Shown here: positions 1 to 8,292 of the stretch, piece by piece
Layout of the letters: each line of letters starts with the position of its first letter
Numbering within the stretch: position 1 is the first letter of the stretch
Assembly: GCA_963795715.1 (NCBI GenBank)
Contig: CAWCIY010000004.1
Coordinates: 496,001-560,000, forward strand
Origin: JAFEDN01 sp963795715
GTDB taxonomy: Bacteria; Pseudomonadota; Gammaproteobacteria; Coxiellales; Coxiellaceae
Length of the DNA: 64,000 nucleotides
Direction of reading: 5' to 3'
Program-made: the position numbers and the translations under genes
The notes under the pieces: generated by a model
Told to the model about the DNA's origin: nothing
What the model saw: only the letters and a program-made list of their open reading frames with translations
The model's database searches: none

Positions 1-2768
1 AAACGTGGAATCCTCGGTGTATTGACATCAAAGATAAGCAGATTCGCGTTCGCCTCATCTATCGCAAATATAACGCTATTTAATACCGCAATGTTAGTTA
101 CAAAAGTTGATGATTCGCCATAAGTAGCCAATACCTGCGGCATATTCGGTACATTAACATCCAAGATTGACAAACCACCGGCGCCGTCAGCCACAAATAA
201 AATATTGTTGTCATCAGACAAGGCGATGCTATTAATCTGACCTTCATCAGTATAGTTATCCAGCAGTTGCGGTGTATTGGGTGAACTGACATCGAGAATT
301 AACAAGTTCGAGTCTCCAGCTACCATATATACGATATTACCAGCTACAGCAAAATTGTCGCTGACAAAGTATGATGGATCAGTATAGTTGCCTAACAGCC
401 GTGGCATACTCGGTACACTCACATCAAGAATCAATAGGGTTGCATCTGTGTTGCTCGCAAATACGGTGTACGCAATGTTACCTGAAACCACTACGCTGGA
501 GCACTTTTCGTTCGTATAGTTACCTAGTAATTGAAGCATGCTCAGTTTACTGATATCGAGAATCTGCAAACCTGCATTTCCATCCGCCAAAAATAACAAG
601 TTGTCCAAAATCGCAATTTCGTAACCCGCGCCAAAATGTATAGTATCGTTACCCGTAGTATAGTTACTCGTAGTATAGTTACTCAACAAGTGTGGCGTAC
701 TTGGGGTACTGAAGTCCAGGATTAATAGATCCGGATAGTCGGTTCCCACAAACGCAATGTTACCGGACACTGCAATCGTATTAACATAACCCGACTCTAC
801 GGAATAATTCTTAAGAAATACAGGAATTAATGTGAGATCCAACCAATTTGGCAACGCTTGTGTACCTATTGATAGTGATAACTTTAGAAACGAGTTGGTA
901 GGATTGACAAACAATAATTGACTATTGAAGGTTAAGGACAGTGTGTCGCCTGGAAACAGGCTTTGATCCGAAACAGTGGTTTGAATTTGGTAAGGTAATT
1001 CATCCAAAATTAAAGTAAATTGAGTAGTCGCCAATGTGGCCGCCATTGTATTATGCGCACTGACGGCCACGGATATCTGTTCTCCGAGAAAACCAGCGGG
1101 ATTACCCACCAGGTGACCTTGATTGCAATTTAAAATGAACAAGGACCCACTCGCCACAAATACAATGTCACCCGATACAGCAACATCTTCAGCATCAGTT
1201 GCCCCCGAGGGATAAGTACCCAACAATCTCGGTGTCCTTGGCATACTAACATCAAGGACCAACAGACCCACAGACTGATCCATCACAAATACGATATCAC
1301 CCAGCACAACCACCGTATTTAAGTATCGTCCGGTATAATTTCCCAACAATCGCGGCATAACGGGTATACTGACATCGAGAATTTGCAGGTATTCGGTAGC
1401 AGCAATATAGACGATGTTGCCGGACAGCGCAATTCCGTTCGCATAGTGGCCTGAAGTATAGTTTCCCAATAACTGCGGGGCACTTGGTGTACTCACGTTA
1501 AAGATTAATAATCCTTCGAACCCATTACCCATAAATAAGGTCGTACCCGACGCTACCATAGCTTTAGTAGTTTCAACACCCTGGACAAGGACCATTGAGT
1601 AGTTCCCCAACAGACGTGGGGTGCTTGGTATACTGACATCCAGAATGCTCAGTCCCACAGGTTCTTCTGCAATAAATACGATATTACCTGATACCTCAAC
1701 GCCAATCGTCCTGCCTTCGGTTGGATAACTGCCCAATAACCGAGTCATATTTGGAATACTGATATCCACGATCAATAAACCCAGATCAGTCGCCGCAAAT
1801 ACCTTATTGTTAGAAACGGCAATATCGAAATATAAGTTTGTATTTGAAGTATAGTTTCCCAATAAGAGTGGCGTGCTGGGCGTACTCACATCGAGAATTA
1901 ACAAGCTGTCATTATGATTTATCAATAGGCTATTACCGAACGCTTTAACAAGGCTAATATAGACTGAACCTGGATAGTAGCTGTCTATCAACTGATATTG
2001 AAGACTCAGCCAACTGGGCAGACTCGATTGATTAGTTCGGGTTGCGCCTAACATGGAGTATTTTCCTGAAAAAACCGTGTTTAGAGAATATGAATAAGGT
2101 TGATTAACGTTAATCACCTGATCGGGAATTGGATTTTGTACCATGACCTGATTTCCAGACTGTTGCAACAAACGCCGTTGAGTCGCTTTGATCTCCGATA
2201 GAGTCATTTCTATTGACTCTGAGTGATCTTCTTCTGGTAACGGTGTTGAATCGGCGAGAAGTTCTTGCTGCAAAGTGGCTATCCATTCAGACAATTCAGC
2301 AAGCTGACGCTGACGGTTTGCAGCTGTTTGCGCATATTTTTCCGCTAACGCTTCACTGCTTGAGCCAAAAAAATCCTGCATGCCGTGCCAGAGCCATTGA
2401 GTCCAATCAGAGACAAAACCATTCCCGCTTTTCGCTTCCTGTTTTGCCTGCGTTTCATAGATTGCCTGCTGCTTTTTAGCATAATCATATTCCGATTTTA
2501 AATCGGCTTCGGCTTCATACAGCAAAGTCAGCAATTGATTACCGCTAGAAGCATCGGGATGCAAAGTGTGATTTTCAAAAGCTTCTTTTAAACGCCCTTG
2601 TTTATCTTGCGCTTTCGACTCGGCTTCGTTGACCGCTTGACCAGGATCACGCCACCCCTGACGGGCCATTAATACAGAAAGGATATTTGCTGATTGATTC
2701 AAAGAAGAAAGTGAATCCGTTGAGTTTAAAACATCAACCCTTGATATGTTTAAATCCATTTTCATCAT
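1..2768 (-). CDS. Giant LVIVD-propeller surface/adhesion-like protein, N-terminal part (runs off window start)
   Basis: The reading frame is open from an ATG at 2768 (GGAG ribosome site just upstream) to base 1, so this is the first ~920 residues of a longer protein. Residues 1-200 are helical and nearly identical to the N-terminus of the giant at 45131-50788. An Ig/cadherin-like (He_PIG type) domain then starts, and seven LVIVD blades follow (roughly 1990 down to 1120; cores of the type GLLILDVS.PxxPxLLGNY). The Ig fold then closes, and a second Ig-plus-propeller unit begins at about 1010 and continues past the window edge. No Sec signal peptide is visible. The gene lies 40 bp downstream of secB on the same strand, so SecB may be its dedicated chaperone. 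Family membership is read from the blade motif; adhesion is inferred. Confidence in the exact start codon is moderate (TTG, ATG, ATG and ATG lie in a row). Confidence 0.85.
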   Translation of the reverse strand, partial: MMKMDLNISRVDVLNSTDSLSSLNQSANILSVLMARQGWRDPGQAVNEAESKAQDKQGRLKEAFENHTLHPDASSGNQLLTLLYEAEADLKSEYDYAKKQQAIYETQAKQEAKSGNGFVSDWTQWLWHGMQDFFGSSSEALAEKYAQTAANRQRQLAELSEWIATLQQELLADSTPLPEEDHSESIEMTLSEIKATQRRLLQQSGNQVMVQNPIPDQVINVNQPYSYSLNTVFSGKYSMLGATRTNQSSLPSWLSLQYQLIDSYYPGSVYISLVKAFGNSLLINHNDSLLILDVSTPSTPLLLGNYTSNTNLYFDIAVSNNKVFAATDLGLLIVDISIPNMTRLLGSYPTEGRTIGVEVSGNIVFIAEEPVGLSILDVSIPSTPRLLGNYSMVLVQGVETTKAMVASGTTLFMGNGFEGLLIFNVSTPSAPQLLGNYTSGHYANGIALSGNIVYIAATEYLQILDVSIPVMPRLLGNYTGRYLNTVVVLGDIVFVMDQSVGLLVLDVSMPRTPRLLGTYPSGATDAEDVAVSGDIVFVASGSLFILNCNQGHLVGNPAGFLGEQISVAVSAHNTMAATLATTQFTLILDELPYQIQTTVSDQSLFPGDTLSLTFNSQLLFVNPTNSFLKLSLSIGTQALPNWLDLTLIPVFLKNYSVESGYVNTIAVSGNIAFVGTDYPDLLILDFSTPSTPHLLSNYTTSNYTTGNDTIHFGAGYEIAILDNLLFLADGNAGLQILDISKLSMLQLLGNYTNEKCSSVVVSGNIAYTVFASNTDATLLILDVSVPSMPRLLGNYTDPSYFVSDNFAVAGNIVYMVAGDSNLLILDVSSPNTPQLLDNYTDEGQINSIALSDDNNILFVADGAGGLSILDVNVPNMPQVLATYGESSTFVTNIAVLNSVIFAIDEANANLLIFDVNTPRIPR

Positions 2769-3468
2769 CAAGCTCCTTTTTTACATGAGGGAATAAATCA
2801 GTAGTAAGTTATTGAACAGTCTCTGCTTCAATCCGTGTGGGTTGAGACGTATTTTGAGCGTTCTGCTCTCGTTGCCTTCTGGCTTGTTCAAAATCAATGG
2901 GCGGTAAAGTAATGGGTAAAAATCCGGCATTCCAACTTAAATCCGCCACGACTTTTCGCGCATAAGGATGCAAAATTCCCGGGCAATATCCTTCCAATAA
3001 AAATTGACGTTGCTCCGCCGTACATTCTTTGATTCGAAAAATACCGGCTTGTTGCACTTCGCAGCGCAATGCGGTTTGTTGCTGAATTTTTAGCGTAATA
3101 TGAAACCCTAACGTCACTTCATAACGATGATCGCCCAATTCCCGGGAATCAATTTTCATTTCCACTTGGGTTTCAGGTTTATTATCTTTATCCATTTGCA
3201 GTTGAAAAATATTCGGAGCATTCGGTGTTTGGGTAGATTGCTGCTTGATATAGAAACGCTCAATCTCAAATTGAACGGGTTTATTTTCCTGCTCCAGACC
3301 GATACTGGGTTTTTCCATAAAAAAATCTCCATGAAATTGAAATTTTTATATGTTCCAATATCTTTATAAGTCTTGTAAAGCATATTTTTCTTAAGAAACG
3401 CTTAAGCCTTTCTCTAATGTCGCTCTATTGCATTGTTAATTAATGAATTGATTATCTACAAAATAAAT
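2490..3468. repeat. Segmental duplication, copy A (partner 50510-51488)
   Basis: This stretch holds the start of the LVIVD gene, all of secB and its 150-bp upstream region. It matches 50510-51488 at a constant offset of 48020 bases with only scattered substitutions. Similarity continues with lower identity to about 2110. It stops abruptly at 3468/51488, after AAATAAAT, where the two copies join unrelated DNA. The promoter and leader of secB are therefore duplicated too. Confidence 0.95.
2809..3318 (-). CDS. secB: SecB-like export chaperone, copy 1
   Basis: A 169-residue protein with the SecB fold signature: F.IERFYIKQ near residue 20, the CEVQQAGIF.I strand near 86-95, and the YCPGILHPYAR segment near 111-121 followed by LPPIDFEQ. 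E. coli SecB has 155 residues; the extra length here is a polar tail. SecB is a cytosolic tetramer that keeps exported proteins unfolded and, in some systems, serves type I secretion substrates. The start has a GGAG site 8 bases upstream. The gene lies directly before the LVIVD giant and is presumably co-transcribed with it. The protein is identical to the one encoded at 50829-51338. Whether it also serves general Sec export cannot be judged here. Confidence 0.93.
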   Translation of the reverse strand: MEKPSIGLEQENKPVQFEIERFYIKQQSTQTPNAPNIFQLQMDKDNKPETQVEMKIDSRELGDHRYEVTLGFHITLKIQQQTALRCEVQQAGIFRIKECTAEQRQFLLEGYCPGILHPYARKVVADLSWNAGFLPITLPPIDFEQARRQREQNAQNTSQPTRIEAETVQ

Positions 3469-3700
3469 CATGACAGTGGATAGAGATGTGAAAATTGAAA
3501 ATGCACGGATAGAAAATAGCTAATAATTTTAGCCAATAAACGACAGCAATCATAGCTGGTGATCTGATAATGATGGCTTTGTTCCCCGTTGGCAGAAGGG
3601 ATAGATTCGGCTTTTTTTGAGTTCTCTCGAATAAGGCATAGAAAATAATAAAAATGGCTATCACGAGTAGACCATCTGCAGCATAATGAATACCGGCACG
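3469..3700. other. Non-coding/decayed stretch between secB leader and FUSC remnant
   Basis: This DNA begins at the edge of the duplicated block. On the minus strand short open stretches with hydrophobic residues (for example in 3452-3664) could be decayed continuation of the FUSC gene, but none has a convincing start or motif. I see no RNA gene or terminator. Confidence 0.4.
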
Positions 3701-4084
3701 CTAGGGAAACGGCAGTGCGGTAAATATTAAAAACATCACCGAGCCGGTCACAAAAATGTTAATTTTATATTTAACCTTGGGGAGGTAAAAAGCAAGCCCA
3801 GCATAGAGAGTAGTCAACAATTTTGCCGCCAGAGGGAAGTAATCTCCGAGTATGCCTCCGATGGCTATTGAGAACACGATAACGCTGCTTCCTAAAACAA
3901 CATGCCGCAGATGCTTTTTCTCGACGGAGAAAGTAGCAGCTGAAGACATCACTGCCATATTAAAAGCGATTAATAAAGTATTGTCGTCAGCGCCCAGCAG
4001 TTTAAATATCCCGATGACGACCATGCAAAATAGCGTGATCTTACAGGCTTCCCATGCAAAAGTGGAATAATGAGTATTGCCCAT
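3701..4084 (-). pseudogene. FUSC-type membrane protein, truncated
   Basis: A 127-residue, very hydrophobic protein with about four membrane segments. The central part (HVVLGSSVIVFSIAIGG, then a loop and further helices) resembles the fusaric-acid-resistance/FUSC membrane domain. Family members usually exceed 300 residues, so this is a fragment or a half-gene. It starts 4 bases after the stop of the 72-residue reading frame upstream, suggesting that both were once one coding unit or an operon. The 3' side runs into the edge of the duplicated secB block, which probably cut it. Inferred non-functional. Confidence 0.5.
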
Positions 4085-4088
4085 GAGG

Positions 4089-4307
4089 TCATTTTGGCTG
4101 TGATTTAATTTTTAGGCAATAAACACTCACCATGACCAATTCGATCAGTGTACCTATAGCAAGACCACAGGTATTGACTAAGTAATTATCGAATTCATTG
4201 ATCATTTGATCAATTTCATTCTTAGGATTTGGAAATGATCGAGGCACCGCTTCTCCTTGTGATCGAATCAGTAAAGACAATGCTGCGTGAAATTTTGCCG
4301 ACATCAT
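4089..4307 (-). CDS. Small protein of unknown function with one membrane segment
   Basis: A 72-residue protein with a polar N-terminal half and one hydrophobic segment near residues 48-65 (CGLAIGTLIELVMVSVYCL). I do not recognise a family. It sits between the immunity-like gene and the FUSC fragment with 4-bp spacing to the latter, so it may be the broken N-terminal part of that transporter-like gene. The copy near 51.5 kb lacks it. Confidence 0.35.
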   Translation of the reverse strand: MMSAKFHAALSLLIRSQGEAVPRSFPNPKNEIDQMINEFDNYLVNTCGLAIGTLIELVMVSVYCLKIKSQPK

Positions 4308-4340
4308 AGATGTTTAGCTGACCCCTAGAATCCTATTCAT

Positions 4341-4928
4341 TTAACCGCAATGACCCAACAATTCTCCATAATTAGGATGAATTATTTTAATCATATCTTT
4401 CTCATTGGAGTCTTCATAATCCAGTTGTAAATCACCCGTGGGTAGGAATTTTGTTTTAGGGCCAAAATCAGAATCCCGTTCAATTTCTAAAGGATATTTT
4501 AAAGACTTTTTGCAAACCCTAAAAACTTGCTTCATTATGATCTGATTCTTAGCTCTCAGATAATAAGCAACCACATCTTTTTTGCCATTATAGTCCAAAA
4601 CATTGGAATAAATTTCGCTTATTTCGTTAGTTTGGCGATTGAAATAACGAGTACACGTCTTTTTGCCACAATCAAAGCTGATATCGACTAAGTGAGTGCC
4701 TTCTATGCGATCTGCACTGAAATTACTATCAGGTGGGAAAGGAGATTTGGATTGATAAATAAGAACTTTTTGATGTGCATCATTTTCGGCATAAAGGTAT
4801 CCGTGTTGATCATCATTAGAGATGTGAAGGAGTTTAGCGTCCATGCCAATCACAAACATAGAATCAATTGTCATTGCTTTGATTGAAATAAAAATGAATA
4901 GCAGAATTAAAGGAAGGAATTTTTTCAT
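4341..4928 (-). CDS. Candidate periplasmic immunity protein for the Hcp-hydrolase
   Basis: A 195-residue protein with a clear N-terminal signal segment (MKKFLPLILLFIFISIKAM), so it is expected in the periplasm. The mature part has two close cysteines (DCGKKTC) and a C-terminal cysteine. No known domain was recognised. Its ATG overlaps the stop of the upstream Hcp-hydrolase gene (ATGA, 4925-4928), implying translational coupling. A peptidoglycan hydrolase followed by an overlapping exported small protein is the usual layout of a type VI effector with its immunity gene; that role is inference. A deleted relative survives at 51686-51844, again overlapping a hydrolase copy, which supports the pairing. 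Confidence 0.7.
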   Translation of the reverse strand: MKKFLPLILLFIFISIKAMTIDSMFVIGMDAKLLHISNDDQHGYLYAENDAHQKVLIYQSKSPFPPDSNFSADRIEGTHLVDISFDCGKKTCTRYFNRQTNEISEIYSNVLDYNGKKDVVAYYLRAKNQIIMKQVFRVCKKSLKYPLEIERDSDFGPKTKFLPTGDLQLDYEDSNEKDMIKIIHPNYGELLGHCG

Positions 4929-5974
4929 GATTTTTTCCCTGCTGCTCTTTCAACGTGCGCAGGAATAAAATAGAACTTAAAATCATGCTCCAGAACACCC
5001 GGAACCGCTACTTTATACTGTTCAGGATTTTTTAAATGAGATAAAAAACTAGGCTGCTTTCCGGGCATTGAGCGTGGACTATAATAATAATTCGCCTTGG
5101 TGCTCGGATGACCTTGATAAATATCACGTAAAGCGGTCTTGATTCGTGTTAAGGTATTCTCCTCTGGTCTAGTCATTGCCGGGTGATGATTTATCCCTTG
5201 GGCGTGTAAAGTTGCCCAAGCTTTTAAAAACTGTTGATGGTTTCTAATGTAATGATTGTTAAAGTTCACCTTATCCCAATTGATTTTATTCGGATTCATA
5301 TACGCATTAAATCCAGTGTGTCTAAAGATATCGTCAGAAGTATGGTAGTGATGCCAAATTCCCTTGTTGACGCGATTCATAATGACTGAACCCACAGCAC
5401 GCCAAGCGGTTTCATGGCCATGATGAGTCCCACCCGCTTCACCGTATACGGTGGCCACCAAAAGATTAAATCCCTCCGGTGTTCTGGCTAGAATTTTTCG
5501 CCTGATATGCGTTGCCAAACTCGGCCAGCAACCCACTTGCGCTTGTGCTCTGATGGGCGACTGATTGGATGCACTCTCTGGGATAAAGCTCATTTCTACA
5601 TTCGTGTAATTGAGGGTAATTAATTCATATTGACTGTCTTTATCGACATGCAGATGATAGCTACTCACAAGCACATTACTGAGGACATATTGCAAATACA
5701 TGACAAAGCCATCAGTAGAAGAATGGCACATATCCACTTTCACTTCTGGAATAGCAGGCCCGCCACACACCTCGCTGAATAATAATGGGGAAGATTGATC
5801 CATCGGTTTAATAATTTCCATTTCCATGCCCAGAGCATCGGAGTGTACTCGGTCACTGACTCGTCCCGGCGCAGTTTCAATTTTCCTTCCTACCCCGCAG
5901 TCCAGAGAAAATAAGGGTATCCACTGTTGATAACCTTTAGCTGTCGTAGCACCTGGAATCTTGGGCATTAACAT
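4925..5974 (-). CDS. Hcp fused to a SleB-like cell wall hydrolase (type VI secretion cargo)
   Basis: A 349-residue two-domain protein. Residues 1-135 look like an Hcp tube protein: IPGATTAKGYQQWIPLFSL at the start, then PLLFSEVCGG and SSYHLHVD...YELITLNYTNVEMSF strands. Residues 155-330 match the SleB/CwlJ-type hydrolase family, with the core VATVYGEAGG (putative catalytic Glu179) and AWRAVGSVIMNRV, and a YYYSPRSM segment. Hcp domains stack inside the type VI tail tube, so fusion carries the lytic domain into a neighbour's periplasm. An AAGGAG site precedes the ATG at 5974. The downstream exported gene overlaps by 4 bp and is the likely immunity partner. No type VI structural genes are in the window. 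Target (bacterial competitor) is inferred. Confidence 0.85.
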   Translation of the reverse strand: MLMPKIPGATTAKGYQQWIPLFSLDCGVGRKIETAPGRVSDRVHSDALGMEMEIIKPMDQSSPLLFSEVCGGPAIPEVKVDMCHSSTDGFVMYLQYVLSNVLVSSYHLHVDKDSQYELITLNYTNVEMSFIPESASNQSPIRAQAQVGCWPSLATHIRRKILARTPEGFNLLVATVYGEAGGTHHGHETAWRAVGSVIMNRVNKGIWHHYHTSDDIFRHTGFNAYMNPNKINWDKVNFNNHYIRNHQQFLKAWATLHAQGINHHPAMTRPEENTLTRIKTALRDIYQGHPSTKANYYYSPRSMPGKQPSFLSHLKNPEQYKVAVPGVLEHDFKFYFIPAHVERAAGKKS

Positions 5975-6032
5975 ATATGACTTCTCCTTAAGTGGCCCAG
6001 CCCCTGCGGGTCAAATATCATAAAAGAACTGA

Positions 6033-6431
6033 TCATTCACCTGCCCACAATGGAATTTTCGCTCGTAATCGATGCCAATAATTAGGAGGAAGACTGACGG
6101 TGACACCTCCGTCGTCGCCTAAATAAACGAAAGACTTGCAAATTTTATCCTGACATTCCCAAAAAAAATTACTCACATCCACAAAATAATAAACATCTTT
6201 ATATACCAGCTTCCCGGTTCGTTCGTCGTAAATTTTTAAAGAACCCAAATTTCGAGTAGCAAAAATTTTATAACTCGCATCACACACTATTACTTTATAA
6301 ATTTTATCTGGAGAATTTTTTTTTGTTACAAAACAATTTCCTTCATGTATAGGTTTAGGTAGGAATAAAATATAAATAGGAATCATAATTAACAAGAATA
6401 AGAACATTACAAAAAATAATAATATTTTCAT
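6033..6431 (-). CDS. Small membrane-anchored protein, possible immunity protein of the DUF6402 protein
   Basis: A 132-residue protein with one strong N-terminal hydrophobic helix (residues 2-27) followed by a polar domain of about 100 residues, so it is probably anchored in the inner membrane facing the periplasm. No family recognised. It starts 11 bases after the DUF6402 gene, which is the position expected for an immunity gene. The role is inferred from position only. Confidence 0.55.
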   Translation of the reverse strand: MKILLFFVMFLFLLIMIPIYILFLPKPIHEGNCFVTKKNSPDKIYKVIVCDASYKIFATRNLGSLKIYDERTGKLVYKDVYYFVDVSNFFWECQDKICKSFVYLGDDGGVTVSLPPNYWHRLRAKIPLWAGE

Positions 6432-6442
6432 ATTAAGTTATT

Positions 6443-7507
6443 CTATATAACAAACTGCAGATATGTCTCCTGTGTTCCCTCAAACATCTGACTGGATATA
6501 GGCTTGAACGATTGACCATTGGAAAACACTAACATATCTCCTCCTTTACCATATTTTTCTCGCCATTTCCTAAAGTGTTTGTTTCTAACGCAAAAATAAG
6601 TGTTTTCTTTAGTGGGTTTATCTCCTGAATAGTGTACTAATGGTGAATCGTCATAATTATCCAAGTACGCTCCTAGGCTGATATCTAAATCATGATGATT
6701 CCAATGCCCTAAGTATTGTGAGCCTCCTTTATCATCATTAAAATCGTAGGTATCCCGCGCATATATTACAATGCGAGGAATAGTTACTAAGTAGTTATTG
6801 CTACTCATAGGAGTTACTGTCACTTCAGCAATCGCTGCCGCCATCTCGAACCCGCCCAATGCAGCATATAAGTCATCTGGTCCAGCCAAGTACCTTTCCA
6901 TCAGATCATTAAAAGAGGTATCTATCCTCACAAGTTGAAATTGCCAATTTTTATGAAACAAATCTGTGAGTTGTCCGTTCCAAGGGAGAATTGTATGGGA
7001 TCGACCATCCAATAATCCGGCATTCTTGAGTTTATTACGAAGGGGATCCTTGGCTCTCATTAAATAATCCACGTCTCTTAGTTTAGAGATCGCCTCTCTG
7101 ACTCGGGAATAGCCTTGTAACCATTCTAGGGTAATGGTGGTGTTATCAATTAATTCCGGGTGTGAATAAAGATCGTCTCCATGTTTCTCACCCTTCGTCA
7201 TAGAATAAGCTTCAGCATTGAACCACTTAGTTAACAACGCTTTTCCCTTTGAAAACGCTTTGATTGCCATAGTATCGGGAATTTGGGTCAGCTTAAACCA
7301 ATCCAGCATCACCTTCACGGGTTCGTTATCGGACGAAGGGGTAAGCGCAGCTTTACAAATTAAATCCGCTGTGCATTTGACGGTTACTTTTTCTGCTGCG
7401 GGTGCAGAAACTACCGCCCCCGTCGGTGAGGTGATTACAGTCGGTGTTGATTTGTTAACATACCAAATATCGAAATTTTTCTCTAATACATTCTGAGTTT
7501 CTGTCAT
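6443..7507 (-). CDS. DUF6402-type protein linked to PAAR (putative type VI effector)
   Basis: A 354-residue protein. The segment near residues 70-95 (WFKLTQIPDTM, then ALLTKWFNAEAY) and the C-terminal half (YLVTIPRIVIYARDTYDFND, then YLGHWNHHDL) fit my recollection of the DUF6402 family, which is found next to PAAR genes in type VI loci. No catalytic motif is assigned in that family to my knowledge. The start codon overlaps the PAAR stop by 4 bp (ATGA at 7504-7507), so the two are co-translated. It likely rides on the PAAR tip. The alternative is a structural adaptor rather than a toxin. Confidence 0.7.
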   Translation of the reverse strand: MTETQNVLEKNFDIWYVNKSTPTVITSPTGAVVSAPAAEKVTVKCTADLICKAALTPSSDNEPVKVMLDWFKLTQIPDTMAIKAFSKGKALLTKWFNAEAYSMTKGEKHGDDLYSHPELIDNTTITLEWLQGYSRVREAISKLRDVDYLMRAKDPLRNKLKNAGLLDGRSHTILPWNGQLTDLFHKNWQFQLVRIDTSFNDLMERYLAGPDDLYAALGGFEMAAAIAEVTVTPMSSNNYLVTIPRIVIYARDTYDFNDDKGGSQYLGHWNHHDLDISLGAYLDNYDDSPLVHYSGDKPTKENTYFCVRNKHFRKWREKYGKGGDMLVFSNGQSFKPISSQMFEGTQETYLQFVI

Positions 7508-8067
7508 GTAATTAAAATCTCCATTTGTGGTAAAATCTGTAATTCCGCTTCCTGCGCCTGATTCGACATCACATAGACTGTTTTAGCTTGTGGAGAGGAT
7601 ATGCCTCTTACTCCTTGGGTGGGAGTTTTAATAAAATAATTTATCCCATTCATTAATTCTCCCGTTTTTTGATCATAAAATTGAAAATGCTGGTTGAACA
7701 CAGACTGGGATGGTTCGGACTGGGAATTTGATCCAAAGAAAACATTAGGGCCTATGAAAACATTATTGCCGATAAATACCCGAGGCTCTCCTTCAGCTAC
7801 TTGTATACTGCTTGAGCAAGTGCTGATATTGCCATTGCCACTATTGCCATCTCCTAGTAAAGCCAAACGACGGCCATTGACTACCACGCAAGCGTTGCCT
7901 GGCGGAATAACGCCAGTAAATCCATCGGGATATTGCATCAGGTCACCTTCGCAGGCCGGTGGCAGGCCTTCAAAAGTCATAGTGGTTGGCTCGGTAACCA
8001 CTACTGTTCCTTGTCCATGTGAACTGTGACTGGATTGATCGTTTAATCGAGCAGGTGATTTTGCCAT
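7504..8067 (-). CDS. PAAR-motif spike tip protein
   Basis: PAAR proteins cap the VgrG spike and carry effectors. Here the first ~95 residues show the pattern: ARLNDQSSHSSHGQGTVV at the start, EGDLMQYPDG with GVIPPGNACVVVNGRRLALLGD in the middle, and a later CSSSI segment. A ~90-residue extension with a linker follows. The ATG at 8067 is chosen over an upstream in-frame ATG at 8088 because GGGAGAG lies directly before it. It heads a tight operon with the DUF6402 gene, the small membrane protein and probably the Hcp-hydrolase pair. An IS110 element sits immediately upstream and may have replaced or supplied its promoter. Confidence 0.8.
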   Translation of the reverse strand: MAKSPARLNDQSSHSSHGQGTVVVTEPTTMTFEGLPPACEGDLMQYPDGFTGVIPPGNACVVVNGRRLALLGDGNSGNGNISTCSSSIQVAEGEPRVFIGNNVFIGPNVFFGSNSQSEPSQSVFNQHFQFYDQKTGELMNGINYFIKTPTQGVRGISSPQAKTVYVMSNQAQEAELQILPQMEILIT

Positions 8068-8159
8068 TATTCTCTCCCTAATTGGCATTATACTATCGGC
8101 GATAGGAATGTGGCAGTAAAAGCCGGTAATTTATTAGTGCCTATGCCTGTCCTTAAGTG

Positions 8160-8250
8160 TGGTTACAGGGGTTAAGCGACAATATCACTGGTGAAGTGCT
8201 TTCCGCACTATCCCGTTTGGGAGATAGCGCCTTAATCAACCCCTGCGTCA
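8160..8250 (+). ncRNA. Candidate bridge RNA region of the IS110 element
   Basis: The untranslated leader before the transposase folds well. An 8-bp stem pairs CAGGGGTT (8166-8173) with AACCCCTG (8238-8245). Inside it are AGTGC/GCACT (8195-8199 with 8205-8209) and CTATC/GATAG (8208-8212 with 8223-8227), which share two bases and so may alternate. IS110-group elements are known to make a bridge RNA from the non-coding end upstream of the transposase, with two loops that pair to target and donor DNA. Assignment of the loops needs the true element ends. The extent is approximate. Confidence 0.5.
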
Positions 8251-8292
8251 CAGACCTATCAATTCTTCCACTCAACCTAAGAGGAAAACGAT

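Noticed and set aside
1..2768. First LVIVD gene as a pseudogene
   Set aside because: The frame is open throughout the window; it simply runs past base 1.
3127..3369. Plus-strand frame of ~80 codons opposite secB (and its twin at 51147)
   Set aside because: Mirror of the SecB coding strand; duplicated only because secB is, no ribosome site or motif.
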